Shown here one piece after another: positions 25,401 to 37,100 of a stretch of 64,000 nt of DNA. A program made the translations under genes and the position numbers. Below the pieces are notes generated by a model. The model saw nothing but the letters and a program-made list of their open reading frames with translations. It made no database searches and had not been told where the DNA came from. The stretch spans positions 248,001 through 312,000 of the forward strand of contig JANUWF010001467.1 of NCBI GenBank assembly GCA_026120185.1. Reading direction: 5' to 3'. Origin of the DNA: Voacanga thouarsii. Its lineage: Eukaryota; Streptophyta; Magnoliopsida; Gentianales; Apocynaceae. The stretch's first letter is position 1; each line of letters starts with the position of its first letter.

Positions 25401-28400
25401 ACTTCATAGGATGAGCCTTCGCCGATGGGTGGTGGTGGAAACTCTATCTACAACAATAAACAATCATAAAATTATTCAATATTCTATTTCCCTCAAAAAG
25501 AAATTGAATAGCATAGAAACACAGGTAATAGTCATGCTTCTACTTCACATGAAGGCAGTTGTATCATGATTTCTCTTGTTAGAATCCATTAACAAGCCAC
25601 AGAATTTCAATGATTAGTGAAAAAAAAAAAATGAGAATCCTCAGTAAAATATTCAAACATCTCCTGCACACTTATTGAAACAGAAAGCTCTCTATCCGAA
25701 GATACTATTCTTTGAAAGGCAGCTAGGTATTCAATTTAAGAAAGTCCATCCAGAATAAGTACATTCTTTCAATTATTTACCTCAGCCTTTCCATCACCCA
25801 GTACTTTTGTAATTTTTCCAGACCAGTAACAATCATCTTTCCACCAATCCACAAGATCACCCACATTCCAACTCCCAGTAATAACAACTGTTACTACTGA
25901 GATTGAAGTGACAAGAGGAATATGACCCTCAAGGCAGATAGGTGGATATTGAGGCCGCACCATTCGTTCTCTATTTGGCTTACTCTTCTTCCGAGAAAGT
26001 TGATACAGCCTCGTCCACTTTTCTTCTGTAAACAAAAATCTAACTTTAAGGTATTATAATACATCAGAAAATTTCAAGCTTTCAATTCCAAAAACAAGTA
26101 AATTTCCTACATTACTAATTCAGAGCAAGAATTTCAGAAATCAAAAGTAATCTTCACTTTCCTGTTGTTCTATAACCATTACTATCCTAATCCCTCAAAT
26201 ATAAAATATAATAATACTGGCTGAGATAGAATCACCAGCTTCCTCATCATTCTCATTCTGCCTACAAAGAGGACAAATGCATAGGAAATTTAAATGCAAA
26301 GGAAACTTGAAATGCACTACATACATAATCACAGAGGGATATGTATGCCTGCCATTTATATATCATGGAATTCCATGTTTTTGCTCTACAAGCTAACAGC
26401 AGATTACCGAAGCAAGGTTCCTCAAGTTAACATGCTAATTCTTATATATTTAGGCATGGAAGGGTATCAGGGAATATGCAGCATTATATTAGCCATGAGC
26501 TTAAAAAGCAGCCTCTTCAAATAGAACAAAAACAGAACGAGAGGTTGCCACTGAATATGGAACTAGGGTAATTCAAAAAAGATTTTGTAGCAATAAAATT
26601 TAAAACAAAATAAAATTTACAAATTAAAAAATAGAAGGTTACCCCATGTTATGCAGTAGTAAAACACACATGCACCCAGAAATAAGATATCAAATGGTAT
26701 TGAAAAATAATTTCTCAAAAAATTTGTAATAAGCAAAAGGAAATAAGTCAGAATGAAGTAAACTCGAATACAGTTATCCAAAGAAGCATTGTATCTAATA
26801 CAAATATTATTTACTTGCACCAAAATCTAGGATATTCATTGAAGGACATCAAAATAAGTTGATCTAGGATATTCATTGAAGGGCATCAAAATAAGTAAAT
26901 AACAATGATCATGTATGGCCTGTCTTTGGTTACTGGAGCTCTTTTTAAACTACATTAATAAAAGTGCTTTTGAAACGAGTTGTTTTAAAAATTAATGCAA
27001 TATTTATATTTTCCACAGCAATAATAAGTAAAAGCAATTTTGGAAAAACACCCCCAAGGTAGCTTCCCTAGAACAGCTTTTCTAACTTTTTTAAAGCTAA
27101 AATCAAGAGCCAAAAGGCCAAGTAAAACAACTCAAAACAGCTTTTAGCTCAAAAAATGTTGAAAGCATATCATTTTAAGCAATTAAGAACAGGCAATAGC
27201 AAGCAATCACCAATATCATCCGTAGATAATAATTTATTTCTGATAGGGTAAAGCATCTACAGCTCTAGTATAGCTTTCCCAATTTCTTTCTTACTTAGTT
27301 CCATGCAATACTCGAAAGAGGGCTCTCAGTTTGCTTAATTTGCCCACGTATAAGCAATATCTCATATAAGCTGTATCGCATGCAGCCAACAAGTGCTTAA
27401 TTTGCCCAAGTGCTTAATTTGTACACTTGTGCATACTAAGAGTGTGCTTGGATAGTAATTGTTTTTATATGAATTTGCTTGAATATAATAAAAATTATAA
27501 AAATATGTGAGAACAAGGTGGAGCCCAAGTAGCGCTAAAGAGAAAAAGAATATAATATATTGTGAATATATGACCGTTCTTGAAAATTTTTATTTTTAAA
27601 TTATAATTATTTCAAATTAAATTGAAGTTTTAAATTGAAAAGAATCCTAATCCAATTACACCCTAAAACTGCCAATAGCATATTCGTATGCTCCATTTTT
27701 CATAGTATATCTTTTGGACAAAAGACATAAAAATTACATATTGGAAAATATCAGTCCCGTTGTAGTAATGAATACCAGATAAAGACAACAAATCACGATC
27801 TTCCCGACCAAGAGCAAGGTTTTCAAGGAAGGTGAACAAAAAATCACACGCACTGGTCCACGAAGAATTCGTTGGATGTTGACATCTAAGGGCAAAGCAA
27901 GTTTTTCAAAAAAGGCTGTCAAAACTATTCAGCCTCTGAGTGCTGCATAGATCTGAAGCTGAAAACAATTTCCCAAATTCCATCAATTTTTATAACCCCA
28001 AAACCCTTGCCAAGCCACCACACCTCAGCCACAAGGCAACATATTCCAAATTTCCCAACTTCCCCGACATCTGAAAATAGTTTATATTCTCAGTTTTGGG
28101 ATATGCCTTACTCTTTCTTATAACCTTTCTTTGAGTGAACAATATACAGCTTGTACCATAACATTCTAGCTAATAGCCCATCTAACAGGAAGAAAGTAAA
28201 GACATGCTTTCAAAGAACTGATGCGTAAGTGAACACCCATCTTTTGTTGACTTTTTATGTTAAGAGATATATGTATAGATTTGCCACATTTTATGCCGAC
28301 CATTACAGCCGGGCTCCACATTTTCTAAATAAATAAGGCATAACTTCTCAAAAGATTCTTACTTTCCAAAGCATTAAATTTAGGGCCAGAAGAACATATA

Positions 28401-29408
28401 TCATTAGTCACATTATATCATATATCATTAGTCACAGTACACCACACAAAAAATTCAAAAATTAACACAAAACAGATAAAAACTTACTTTCATCAGGAAA
28501 ATCAAAATATTCCAACAACTGACACGTGTATCCACTTTTCTCGCTTATTTGTTTAATCTGATAGAAGAGAAAAGAGATAAGTGGATAGAACATTAAAAAA
28601 TCCAAAGAACATAATCAAGTGCTTAAACCCTAGTAACCTCCAAAACATCAAGAAAATTGCAGAAGGAAAAAAAAAATCCAAAATGATTAGTCCACCATCT
28701 ATTTCCGATATTAAAACTCTTCAGTTATGGGATACCATGTTGAATGAAACAGAAATAGACGAGGAAAGATGAAAAAAATTATAATCCCTTGGTGAAATAT
28801 GGTCCACAGCCCACAAGTACTTCATTTAGCATCATATCCATGCACTTGTACACCAATCTGGTGGCTGTTGAAAAAGCGTATACCTTTGTTTCCAAAACTA
28901 GGGTAGGATTGGAAAATAATTATCCAGGGAGCCAAAAAACCTTCTGTCACACCTCGTGCCCTCAAACCCAGGAATGCAACTCATGGGTTTGGCAGCATCC
29001 AGAGTCAACTACTTGATCACTATCTTTAGTAGGCCAACATAAATATTCCAAGTTGACAATGAATACTTAAGTCTATTCTTATATACCATTCACACATTCT
29101 ATCATTAGCCCATGCACGATCGGGAATCACAGCGTCAAACATGCAACTCATATTTCTCCTTTTTTTTTTTAAATAAGAAGTAGAAGAAGTAAACCTTTCA
29201 CACAAAGCCCCATAAAGTATATGAACCTCAAACTTATATGTGCAAAGTTCAATATACAATAACCATACCAATGCACAAGAGTATATATGCCAAAATAGAC
29301 ATTTGAAGATACCTTGCAACGGAACCATGCACCACGAAAACCAAGTTGGAAAGACTTTGCCTCACACAATTGCCCAACTTCAAAAGGAAGGTCATCAACC
29401 TTGTCCAT
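22409..29408 (-). CDS. Agenet-domain (plant Tudor-like) protein, six coding exons
   Basis: Spliced minus-strand gene. Exons (high to low) are 29408-29313, 28557-28488, 26025-25781, 25447-about 25334, 24457-24406 and 22953-22409. All introns are GT-AG and the phases join without a break, giving 373 codons. The first Agenet unit spans exons 1-3: LPFEVGQLCEAKSFQ, GFRGAWFRCK, SEKSGYTCQLLEYFDFPDE, then KWTRLYQ. The second is in exons 3-4: WNVGDLVDWWKDDCYWSGKI, PPPPIGEGSSYEVSFEDLRP, SLDWSPTYGW. Residues 193-373 are low-complexity, ending in a leucine-rich helix (LEELANKIRWLKGLL). Family knowledge: paired Agenet units form Tudor-like folds in plant proteins linked to chromatin or RNA; a histone-reader role is only inference. 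The ATG at 29408 is chosen because homologues begin just before LPF. The donor of exon 4 is uncertain (three in-phase GT options). Confidence 0.88.
23000..24400 (-). other. Intron 5 of the Agenet gene
   Basis: Lies between acceptor TTTAG at 22954 and donor GTAAG at 24405. No further exon is needed because the phases of exons 5 and 6 already agree (G plus AT gives the Asp codon). No transposon ends were recognised. Confidence 0.6.
26827..26896. repeat. Tandem duplication of about 40 bp
   Basis: CTAGGATATTCATTGAAGG plus CATCAAAATAAGT occurs twice in a row, with one A/G difference, inside an Agenet intron. Probably recent slippage. Confidence 0.85.
26917..27120. mobile_element. Tourist-like MITE in an Agenet intron
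   Basis: Starts GGCCTGTCTTTGGTT and ends CCAAAAGGCCA, matching the GGCCTGTTTGG-type ends of Tourist/Harbinger MITEs. It lies in the large intron between coding exons 2 and 3. The target duplication was not verified. Confidence 0.5.
27437..27662. mobile_element. AT-rich MITE, plus-orientation copy
   Basis: Left end GAGTGTGCTTGGATAGTAATT, right end TCCTAATCCAATTACACCCT (inverse GGGTGTAATTGGATTAGGA), with a core containing AATATATTGTGAATATATGA. The same core recurs at 30.5 kb and three times at 34.1-34.7 kb. Lies inside an Agenet intron. Confidence 0.6.
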
Positions 29409-30468
29409 GATAATAGAGAACAATAGATCTGTGTCACAAGCAATTTACAAAAGAGTTCAACCACCTTTTCACATAGAGTATAGGTGCATAAATTCATGCT
29501 TCAAAAATAAGATTGCAAATTCAAGAACATAAGATAAGAAACTACCCACACCACATGGGCTTCATATTTGAATTTGTGCTTTTCATGAGAATGATGTTAG
29601 ATGCACCCAAAAGGGAAATAGGGACAAATTGAAAAATGGTTTCTGCTACTAGTCATCAAATACTTAGGAGAATTTTCAATCATAGCTTAACCAAATAAAG
29701 TAAAACAAAGAGCTCAAACAAAACCAAAGACTAGAAACCTTGCATGGCCAAAGCATGTTACCAATTATTGGCAAGGAAGTGTATAGCCCCCCCCCCCCAA
29801 AAAACCGAAGAACACATGGAAGAGTACACTCAACATTCATTTTGCACAAATAATGAAGCATAAAGGAAACATTTTAGATCATACACTTGGGAAACTTCAA
29901 ACCTAAAGATCTCAATTTCAACTGAGAGGCAATAAATGGGCACAAATGAGCCAAGTTGACTATCTTGGTTTACATGAAAACTTTGGCTCAATTCCAATAA
30001 CATTGGCTCATTTCCACTCATTTATTATTCCAAGTCTATTGAAACCTAAGCTCAATATGTGACGCAAGTTTCATGAATATAGCTAAAAATTTTATGTAAT
30101 AAGAAATACTAAAATTAAGCTTGATGAGCTTTTTTGTTAATTTCCCTAAAGCTAGAGCTAGGTCGTTTGCACTAGGGCTTTGCCCAATGCACATGTTGAT
30201 AAATTTACACGCCTAAGGGGTAGAATGAAATATTTTCATGTCCAACAAGATTTCACCTAAACCTTCTCTTTCAAAGTGTAAAATTCTCTTTTCCCATCAA
30301 TTTCATGTGCACTTTTAATTGAAACATATGATTAAACTTATAAATCCAAAGACAGGAAATTTTCTCTTCCAAATTCAATTTCATTTTCACTTCAAAAAAC
30401 AGCTCTAGTAAAGCACTCCAATCCAAACACACTAAAGCTTCAATCCATACCTCCATTACCTTTAAGGT

Positions 30469-30850
30469 GTATTTGGATTGGGATTCTCATCCAATCCAAA
30501 ATTACTTTAATTTTAAAAATTATTATTTTATATATTTTCATTTTTTAAAACTGTCATATACTCACAACACACCATATTCTTTCTCTTTGATTGGAGGGGC
30601 TAGCAGTGGAAGAGAGTGATTGAAAGTACTAAATAACACAATTGACCTCACTGATTTACTTTAAAAATTAAATAACAGCGAGAATAAAAGATAAACCACC
30701 TTAAAAATATTTTTTCTTCGCTCTTGCCTCTTTCCAGCATACCAACAAAAAGAATGTAAATAAAAAAAACTTCCCTTGGATGAAGTACTTGTTCCCTTTC
30801 CCCTCACCCTCCCCTATTGCGTACCAAATATAGTGTAACCTCACACACAA
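30469..30850. mobile_element. Composite MITE in the Agenet leader intron
   Basis: The left half (GGTGTATTTGGATTGGGATT, then TATACTCACAACACACCATA) is an inverted copy of the 27.4-kb family. The right half ends CGTACCAAATATAGTGT, like the Tourist-like repeat at 2.85 kb. It appears to be two elements side by side or one inside the other. Confidence 0.45.
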
Positions 30851-31017
30851 GTCCACTAACCATGAATGCCCAAAATTTCTATTTCAAAATGTCCAAAAAA
30901 TAAATATTCATTTTCTTAAAATATATATGTTTTCTAACCAAACTTGTATAACTAACCGTCTACACAAGTTCTACAAAACATTTTAGAGCAATGTGGTAAC
31001 TAGCCATTAATCAAATA

Positions 31018-31502
31018 CTCCCTCCATCCACAAATAACTAACTTAATTGTAAAAACTACGCATATTAAGAAATTGTGGAATTCTATAGTAAAAATGATTA
31101 AAATGTCCACTATACTCTTTAGAATATTTTTATTATCTTTCTCACCTCATTAATTTGAATCTCACCACTTCTTTAATTACATCATTCTAATAATTACATA
31201 TGTCTATCTCTTCTCATATATGTCATTTATCTATCTCTTCCCACTCTTTGTTTTAAAGTATTTTTTCACCCATATCACCTTATTAAATTATACTTTTGCC
31301 TATTTTTATATGATAACGTAATTTTATTATTTGTTAAAAGAACTTCAATACGAATAATTGTAATACTAATTAATTGATAGAAAATTATGCTAAGAGTAAA
31401 ATTGAAAAAAAAAATTAAATACAACCTACATTTAGAAAGTAGATAGTTATTTTTTGACAAACCAAAAAAGAAATTAGGCCAGTTATTTGTGAACGAAGGG
31501 AG
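31018..31502. mobile_element. Stowaway MITE in the Agenet leader intron
   Basis: Ends CTCCCTCCATCCACAAATAA and (inverse) CTCCCTTCGTTCACAAATAA, flanked by TA on both sides (31016-31017 and 31503-31504). 485 bp, no coding capacity. It is the best-preserved Stowaway copy in the window. Confidence 0.85.
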
Positions 31503-31602
31503 TATTCTTCTAAATCTTCATATCAAGTCAAAATAGAATATTCAATTCTAGATGAGTGGCGTGTATGATGGGGATTAGCTTTTTAGGTGGCATTAAGTAT
31601 TA

Positions 31603-31810
31603 CTCCCTCCCTCTGAAATTAGATGTGCGCATTTGACTTAGCATATCTAGGAAAACATTTACTATTTGCAAATAACCACATTAACATTAGCATTAACAAG
31701 GAGATCACTGGTGAGACTCATATTAATGGAGGTTAACCAATAAGTTTGGATGGAAAATATGTGTATCTTAGATTATTTCGATGTGGACATCTAGTTTAGG
31801 ACAAGGAAAA
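31603..31810. mobile_element. Second Stowaway-type MITE in the leader intron
   Basis: CTCCCTCCCTCTGAAATTAG at the left pairs with TTCCTTGTCCTAAACTAGAT (inverse of the right end), including the shared TTAGATGT/CTAGATGT step, with TA on both flanks. The right limit is accurate to a few bases. Confidence 0.6.
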
Positions 31811-32050
31811 TATAAAAGCTTTCTTTTATAAAAAGAAAATGATCAAATGTTTTAGGGGCATCAAGCTAACAAGGATGTCAATTAGATAAGACGTATATAA
31901 TTGACAATCTCCTTTCCATTCTTTTTGTTCCCTCCTACAAACAACAAATCTAATTTGTTTTCATCAATAATTCCAACAACTAAAATAAGAATAAAGCTAC
32001 CATCCTTTTATCCCCACACGTGTTAAGATTCCAAATGCATATACTTTCTA

Positions 32051-32375
32051 ATGGTTGGTTTGGTTAGGGTGAAAATAGGACGAAAAAGGTAAAAGACGTA
32101 AATCATGAAGTAAATCCAAAATTTATCTCGTTTAGTTGGAGTATAAAGAGGGTAGGAAGTAAATGTGGAGGGAAGTGATTCCCCTCCACATCTGCAAATC
32201 TCTCACTTCCGACTTGGACGGAAACCATATTTACTTCTTATTTTCACTCCAACCATGCAGGATGAAAGTATATACGCTTATTTCTCCTAATGGAAGTAAA
32301 ATGTGTCACTATTCCTCTTCCTCCTCCTCCTCCTCCCCTCTTTCCTCTCCCCCTCCCCTTCGCAAACAAGCCTAA
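32051..32375. mobile_element. Tourist-like repeat in the leader intron
   Basis: Begins GGTTGGTTTGGTTAGGGTG and ends CGCAAACAAGCCTAAG. It shares GTAAAT blocks and a CTTCCTCCTCC tract with the 2.85-kb copy. A truncated relative (AAGTAAATTAATTTAC) lies at 32790-32960. Confidence 0.45.
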
Positions 32376-33504
32376 GCATGAAACATGACGTCCCAATCAT
32401 TACCTATTAAATAGGAAACATCCTCATCATGACCCATTCCAAGGTAAACATAATTTCTTGAGACCAAGATTTCTACAATGTCAATTAAAGAAACCCAAGC
32501 CTTACTCCTAAACTAGGACAACTTCCTTCGGCGGTGGCCCTTCTCAATCAATTGAATATTTCAAATTGTGAATGGGTACATAAAGTTATAGGTGTATTTC
32601 AATCCAAGATACACTCATTGTTGACTATATGATAGGACCTCATACATCTTTAGACATAAGATAATATTTAAAACCTACCAAATCAACTCTTTCTTCCTAA
32701 ATTAAACAAGTTAACCACAAAGTAATAGGCAATAAAGTACAAGGTATATTTCAACCTGTCTACCAACCCCGTGTTAGGTTCACAAAGAGGAGGCGGAGGA
32801 AAAGGCGAAGTCGGAGGAGAGGAAAAGGCGAAGTCGGAGGAAAACTTTTACTTTTCTAAGAAAAAAAATATAATTTACTTCTATTTTATTTAGTTAGATG
32901 AAAGGGAAGTAAATTAATTTACTCTATGATGTAAACTACGCATTTACCTCTATTCCTCTGCTCATGTTAACCAGAAGAGCTAATTTCAGAAAATCTTATC
33001 CAAATGCTCCAATATCCAAAGAACCCAACACTTTATCTTTTCATGTTATGTTATACTACTGTAAATTACAATTCACATCCATGGATTCTATACCATTTCA
33101 CTCTTCTCTTATCACCTATTTTCGTTAAAAATTATTTCACTAAAAATTAAAATGATAAAAAAAAAGTTAAAATAATGTAAAATTGATGATCATATACTTA
33201 ATCCCACACTAATAAGTGTCTACAACATCAATATTCTAACCCCTCCAACCTCTCTACATGATCTTCCTTAAAAGATCCCAACAATATTTACCAGATCTTG
33301 GAATAACTTACCTTTCAATCTGCAAAAAACTCCTTATTGCCCAAAATGCTTTCCTTTAATAACCCTTCAAGGAATTCTGTTCGATTTAATTACTCAACGT
33401 CGGCCACTTACTCGTTAGATGAGATGTAGAAACACAATAAGAAATAGTTGAAAACACAATATAACCAGTCATTAGCGGCTAGAAGAAAATTTAGTGGGGT
33501 TGAA

Positions 33505-33665
33505 TGAATAGATCTAAGGAAAGAACGAAACCCTAATAGCAGCAAAGCCCAAAATATATAGGGCGGCGGAGAGAGGTGTAAGCCCCAAAATGCCCCTGGA
33601 TCTTTCTACAAAACCGGGAACACGTGCGCTTTTGAAGTATTTATAGACACCTCGCATGGTTATAA
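33505..33665 (-). promoter_or_regulatory. Promoter and leader start of the Agenet gene
   Basis: On the minus strand, in order: a TATAAATAC box (about 33640), a CACGTG G-box (about 33623), TATATATTTT (about 33553-33562), TTGGGCTT site II motif (33547-33552) and TTAGGGTTT telo-box (33528-33536), followed by a CT-rich leader. Telo-box plus site II near the start is typical of growth-associated plant genes. The first coding exon lies about 4.1 kb further on, so an untranslated first exon and a long leader intron are inferred. Which TATA is used is not decidable here. Confidence 0.6.
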
Positions 33666-33706
33666 AACTCAAACTAGGGTATTTTTCCAAGAGAGGAACT
33701 ATCGCC

Positions 33707-33973
33707 TCACAAATTCCATGGAGGCATAGACGATGAACTTCCGGACAGATTTCCCACTTCGGCAAGGTCTTTGATGGCATAAGAAGGCGCAAGAGTTGTG
33801 AGATCTAACAGAGGGGATGATGTAGGAAGATTCGAAATTGGATCAGCAATTGGGATACAGTCCCGCTCTCGTCTTTCGTGCTTTGCCTTCGCTGCATAAG
33901 TACAACGATAAGTACAACGAGACATGATTCTGAAGGCGATTTTTTTTTTCTGAATTTTCTTTTCTCTTTTCAA
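33707..33973 (-). other. Open frame upstream of the Agenet promoter, unrecognised
   Basis: An 88-codon minus-strand frame with moderately coding-like composition (DPISNLPTSSPLLDLTTLAP, SYAIKDLAEVGN). It lies just 5' of the promoter motifs. I recognise no family. It may be the end of another transcript or chance. Confidence 0.15.
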
Positions 33974-34059
33974 TTTCTTTTGACCCTACAGAAGTTTTGT
34001 TTTCGATCCAAATGAAGTACTTTATTTTCAAAATATTACTGAATGTGCTTGGATTTAAC

Positions 34060-34725
34060 TCCTTTTAACCTTGTTTGTTTGAGTATAAATGGATAATAAT
34101 TAGTTTAATATGGGTTAAGAGTGTTAATTGATAGGAATTTATTTGAGATGAATTTGTTTTGATGTAATAAAAATATTATTAAATATGTGAATTTATGTTA
34201 AATATAAAAAAAAGATAGTATGATATATTGTAAATATATTATGATTAGTCGAGAAACAAAAATTATTTTAAATTGATTGGGGAGAATTTATGTCCAAATA
34301 TACTCTAAATATGTGAGGTCAAGTAATTTCTAAAGTGTTGTGAGTAGATTATAATTGTTGTTCAAATAAGGCTTAAATAAATTGTGGGGGTCAAAAGAGA
34401 TTGAAAAAATGATATATTGTAAGTAAATAATTGTGAGATATAAATTATTTAAATTGAAATTTTTTAATATTGAATTTTTGAATTGGATTGAGTTCTAATT
34501 CAAATATATCAATTAGGGTGTTTTTAACATTTCTATTCTAATATAAAATTATTTTAATTTAAAATTTTATTATTTTATATATTTTTGTTTCTTAAAAATT
34601 ATTATATATTCACAACGCATCATATTCTTTTCATTCATTAACTCAACTTTAATTTTATCTTATTTCACATATTTAATAATTTTTTATTATATTCTCACAT
34701 TCATTATATGTTGTTTGTTAATCTC
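34060..34725. mobile_element. Cluster of three AT-rich MITE copies
   Basis: Two plus-orientation copies (cores ATGATATATTGTAAATATAT at 34218 and ATGATATATTGTAAGTAAAT at 34408) are followed by an inverted copy with TTATATATTCACAACGCATC at 34600. All belong to the family at 27.4 and 30.5 kb. Individual ends such as CAAATATACTC and CAATTAGGGTG are visible, but nesting order is unclear. Confidence 0.6.
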
Positions 34726-35014
34726 ATCTTGATTGATCTATACTTGGTAAGCTTTGTAAAGTAAGAGGTGCCTATGTTCTTGAGAACTTTGAATTGTATC
34801 TCTTGTTTTAAATTTTTAGTTTTTGACCTTCAACTACTAATACATATCAATCCTTACCCTTTTGTCCATTTTTGGCTATTAACTTGTACCACAACTATCA
34901 TCTGGCATTCATGACAAATTTATGAGGTATTTTTTGGATCACAAAAGTGATTTTTCTAAAATAAATGCTAATTTTTTTTATTTCCCCTTTTCCTTTTCTT
35001 CTTTCTTTCTCCTT

Positions 35015-35575
35015 CTATTACTTAAAATTCAGGCGAATATAACGGCTAGAAAATCGTCATATTTGAAAAAATATCTATTTTTTTTTGCTATAAACGACAG
35101 TCAAACGACGATTTCTCGACCGTCGTATATAATATTGTTATTTTTATTTAAAAATGTCAAAAAATCGTTATATTTATTTAATGTGACGATGTAAATACAA
35201 CAATCAGAAAAAAACGTCGCAATGACTCACCCAAGTTGAGATTTTGCGAACCGTTGTATTTGATGAAAAAATCGTTACAATTATTCCGTAAATACAACGA
35301 TTTTAAATCATCGCAAATATTTGTTATTTGCGACAACTCTAACTATTGTAATTACTAAGTATTTGCGACTGTATTCAACTGTTGTAACGGTAGTAATTAC
35401 GATGGCTATTACCGTCGCAAATAATCAACAATTATGACCATTAGTAAAAACGACGATTATGACCGTCGTAATTGTTTTGTTAAGTCATAATCAAATATAA
35501 CAGTTTGTGATAATCGTCTTTGATAAGTAAATATGACGATTTTGTGACCGTCATATTTAATTTTTTTTTAAAATA
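35015..35575. repeat. Palindromic subterminal-type array, CACTA-like
   Basis: Dense direct and inverted copies of motifs such as AAATCGTCATATTT, GACCGTCGTA, ACCGTCGCAAAT and CGACGATTATGACC, ending near TGTGACCGTCATATTT. The layout resembles the subterminal regions of CACTA elements and echoes the array at 55.5 kb, but here the spacer is AT-rich. A clear CACTA terminus was not found, so this is an end fragment or a derived non-autonomous element. Confidence 0.55.
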
Positions 35576-35844
35576 ATTACTAAGTATTTAAGCCTATCCA
35601 CTTATAATTTCAAACCAAATACATTCTGTTCAACTCATTCAACAACAATCACAATAAAACACAATTCGCTTAATGCCAAACAAATTAAAATCAATTTCTT
35701 GAATATTGAAATCATAAATAATCCATAAACTCTACAAGGGACGTAATATTATATATATATAACAAGTAAGAAATACCAAGAAATCTATTAAAAACAATAA
35801 TACATGTAAAAACAAGAAGAAAAAGAGAGTACGTCAGTCATTAG

Positions 35845-36005
35845 AACCAAACAAGCGTTGGAAGATCTTTTCTCCTTCTTCCTTATCTCTTCCCGATATC
35901 ATCTTTTCTCCTTCCTCCTTGTCTCTTTCTCTTCTCAGTCCTCCCTCCCCTCTTACCTCCTTCCACATGTCATCTCCCTCTTCCTCTTCCTCTTCCTCCT
36001 TGTGA
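35845..36005. repeat. CT-rich (CCTTCTT)n-type tract
   Basis: Imperfect repeats of TCTCCTTCTTCCTT and CTCTTCC. The minus strand reads as an artefactual Glu/Arg-rich frame. Confidence 0.7.
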
Positions 36006-36139
36006 AACGAGATAATATTAAATATATTCTTTAAAAGTACACAATTTTTGTGCATAAGTTTATCAATTTAATTCATACGACGGTGCATGAATTTCAATGT
36101 ACTAATTTTTTATAATTACATTCATATTAAACTATCTCT

Positions 36140-36164
36140 ATTCATGGCGTCTCCTCTTCCTTAC

Positions 36165-36212
<48 letters not shown>

Positions 36213-36300
36213 TCTCAGTCATCAATCATTAATAGACTTCAAAAATCACGAACGAGCCATATATATATTCATGGAGTCTCCTCTTTCTTTCACAAAAGAT
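36140..36300. repeat. 30-bp direct repeat flanking a (TA)n tract
   Basis: ATTCATGGCGTCTCCTCTTC (36141) recurs as ATTCATGGAGTCTCCTCTTT (36268), each followed by CACAAA. A (TA)n microsatellite lies between them at about 36170-36210. Confidence 0.75.
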
Positions 36301-36518
36301 TTTGACGTGTGTTCATTTACAAGTCAACCGCTTCCTCTTAATTTCAAATGAGATACTTTTGATGATTTTTTTTTTTTTTTACTTTTCACCCATCTTCTTC
36401 ATCTAGAAATGTACTTAATAATGAAACTAAACTCTCTTTCGATTTGTTGTGATATGAATATGTGGAAGTTCTGAACATGCTACTTTGAATTTCCAATTTA
36501 ATTGCTTTTGATGTTGTT

Positions 36519-37100
36519 CCTTTGATGGAGAATATACTTGTACATAATCCTTTTTATTCCCTAATAGATTTTGAACAAAGCCAGAACATAGTTCAAGGTT
36601 ATCATACATTAGAACATAGATTTTGAATAGCATTACCTTTATTGATATTATTTTTCTTTTTTCAAGAGAAATATAGAGTGGTCTTGATAACGAATTCGGA
36701 GTGATGAATCATAAAATGCATCTTGAATTTAATATCGAAGAGTAACTATTTCGAAGTACTTTTACATGCCGCTCACTCGGGCAGCCAAAAAATTAAATGT
36801 TGACCTAACCGTTCTCAAGAAAAGATATAGGGAGTTAAGAATTCGTCGATAGCCTCACAAGAAGTTAATGAGTTTGGAGACTCAAATCAAGAATATTCAG
36901 GAGATGCAAAATGAAGAAGAAGAACATATGGCTGAGAAGAAGTTGAGAAAAGCTATTAGGATACTGGAACGTGAGAAGAAGTTGATGGAAGAAATCTCTG
37001 ATACACAGTTGGAGGGCTAAACAAAGAGATTGAGACAAGTATACTTCAAGGGCAATTATAAGAAAATAAAACTCATAGGGATGATGAAATCTCAACATTA
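36519..37100 (+). pseudogene. RKD-type RWP-RK transcription factor pseudogene
   Basis: From 36751 one frame reads SKYFYMPLTRAAKKLNVDLT, VLKKRYREL, RIRR, then stop, PHKKLMSLETQIKNIQEM. This is the RWP-RK domain of the RKD subfamily (consensus RRWPHRKLMSL). The signature Trp codon is TAG at 36850-36852. The frame continues with a charged coiled-coil-like helix (ILEREKKLMEEISDTQLEG), meets TAA at 37018-37020, and resumes TKRLRQVYFKGNYKK, the conserved RKD C-terminal motif (TKRLRQACFKANYKK type), so this is a second premature stop. Just upstream (36690-36745) the frame is shifted. A possible N-terminal exon (ENILVHNPFYSLIDFEQSQN) lies at 36530-36610. RKD proteins act in egg cells and early embryos. 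The solo LTR at 37101 cuts off the rest. Confidence 0.85.

Noticed and set aside
32790..32960. Short GAGGAAAAGGCGAAGTCGGAG duplication considered as a microsatellite gene marker
   Set aside because: It is a simple two-copy duplication within a truncated Tourist-like repeat; nothing functional is implied.
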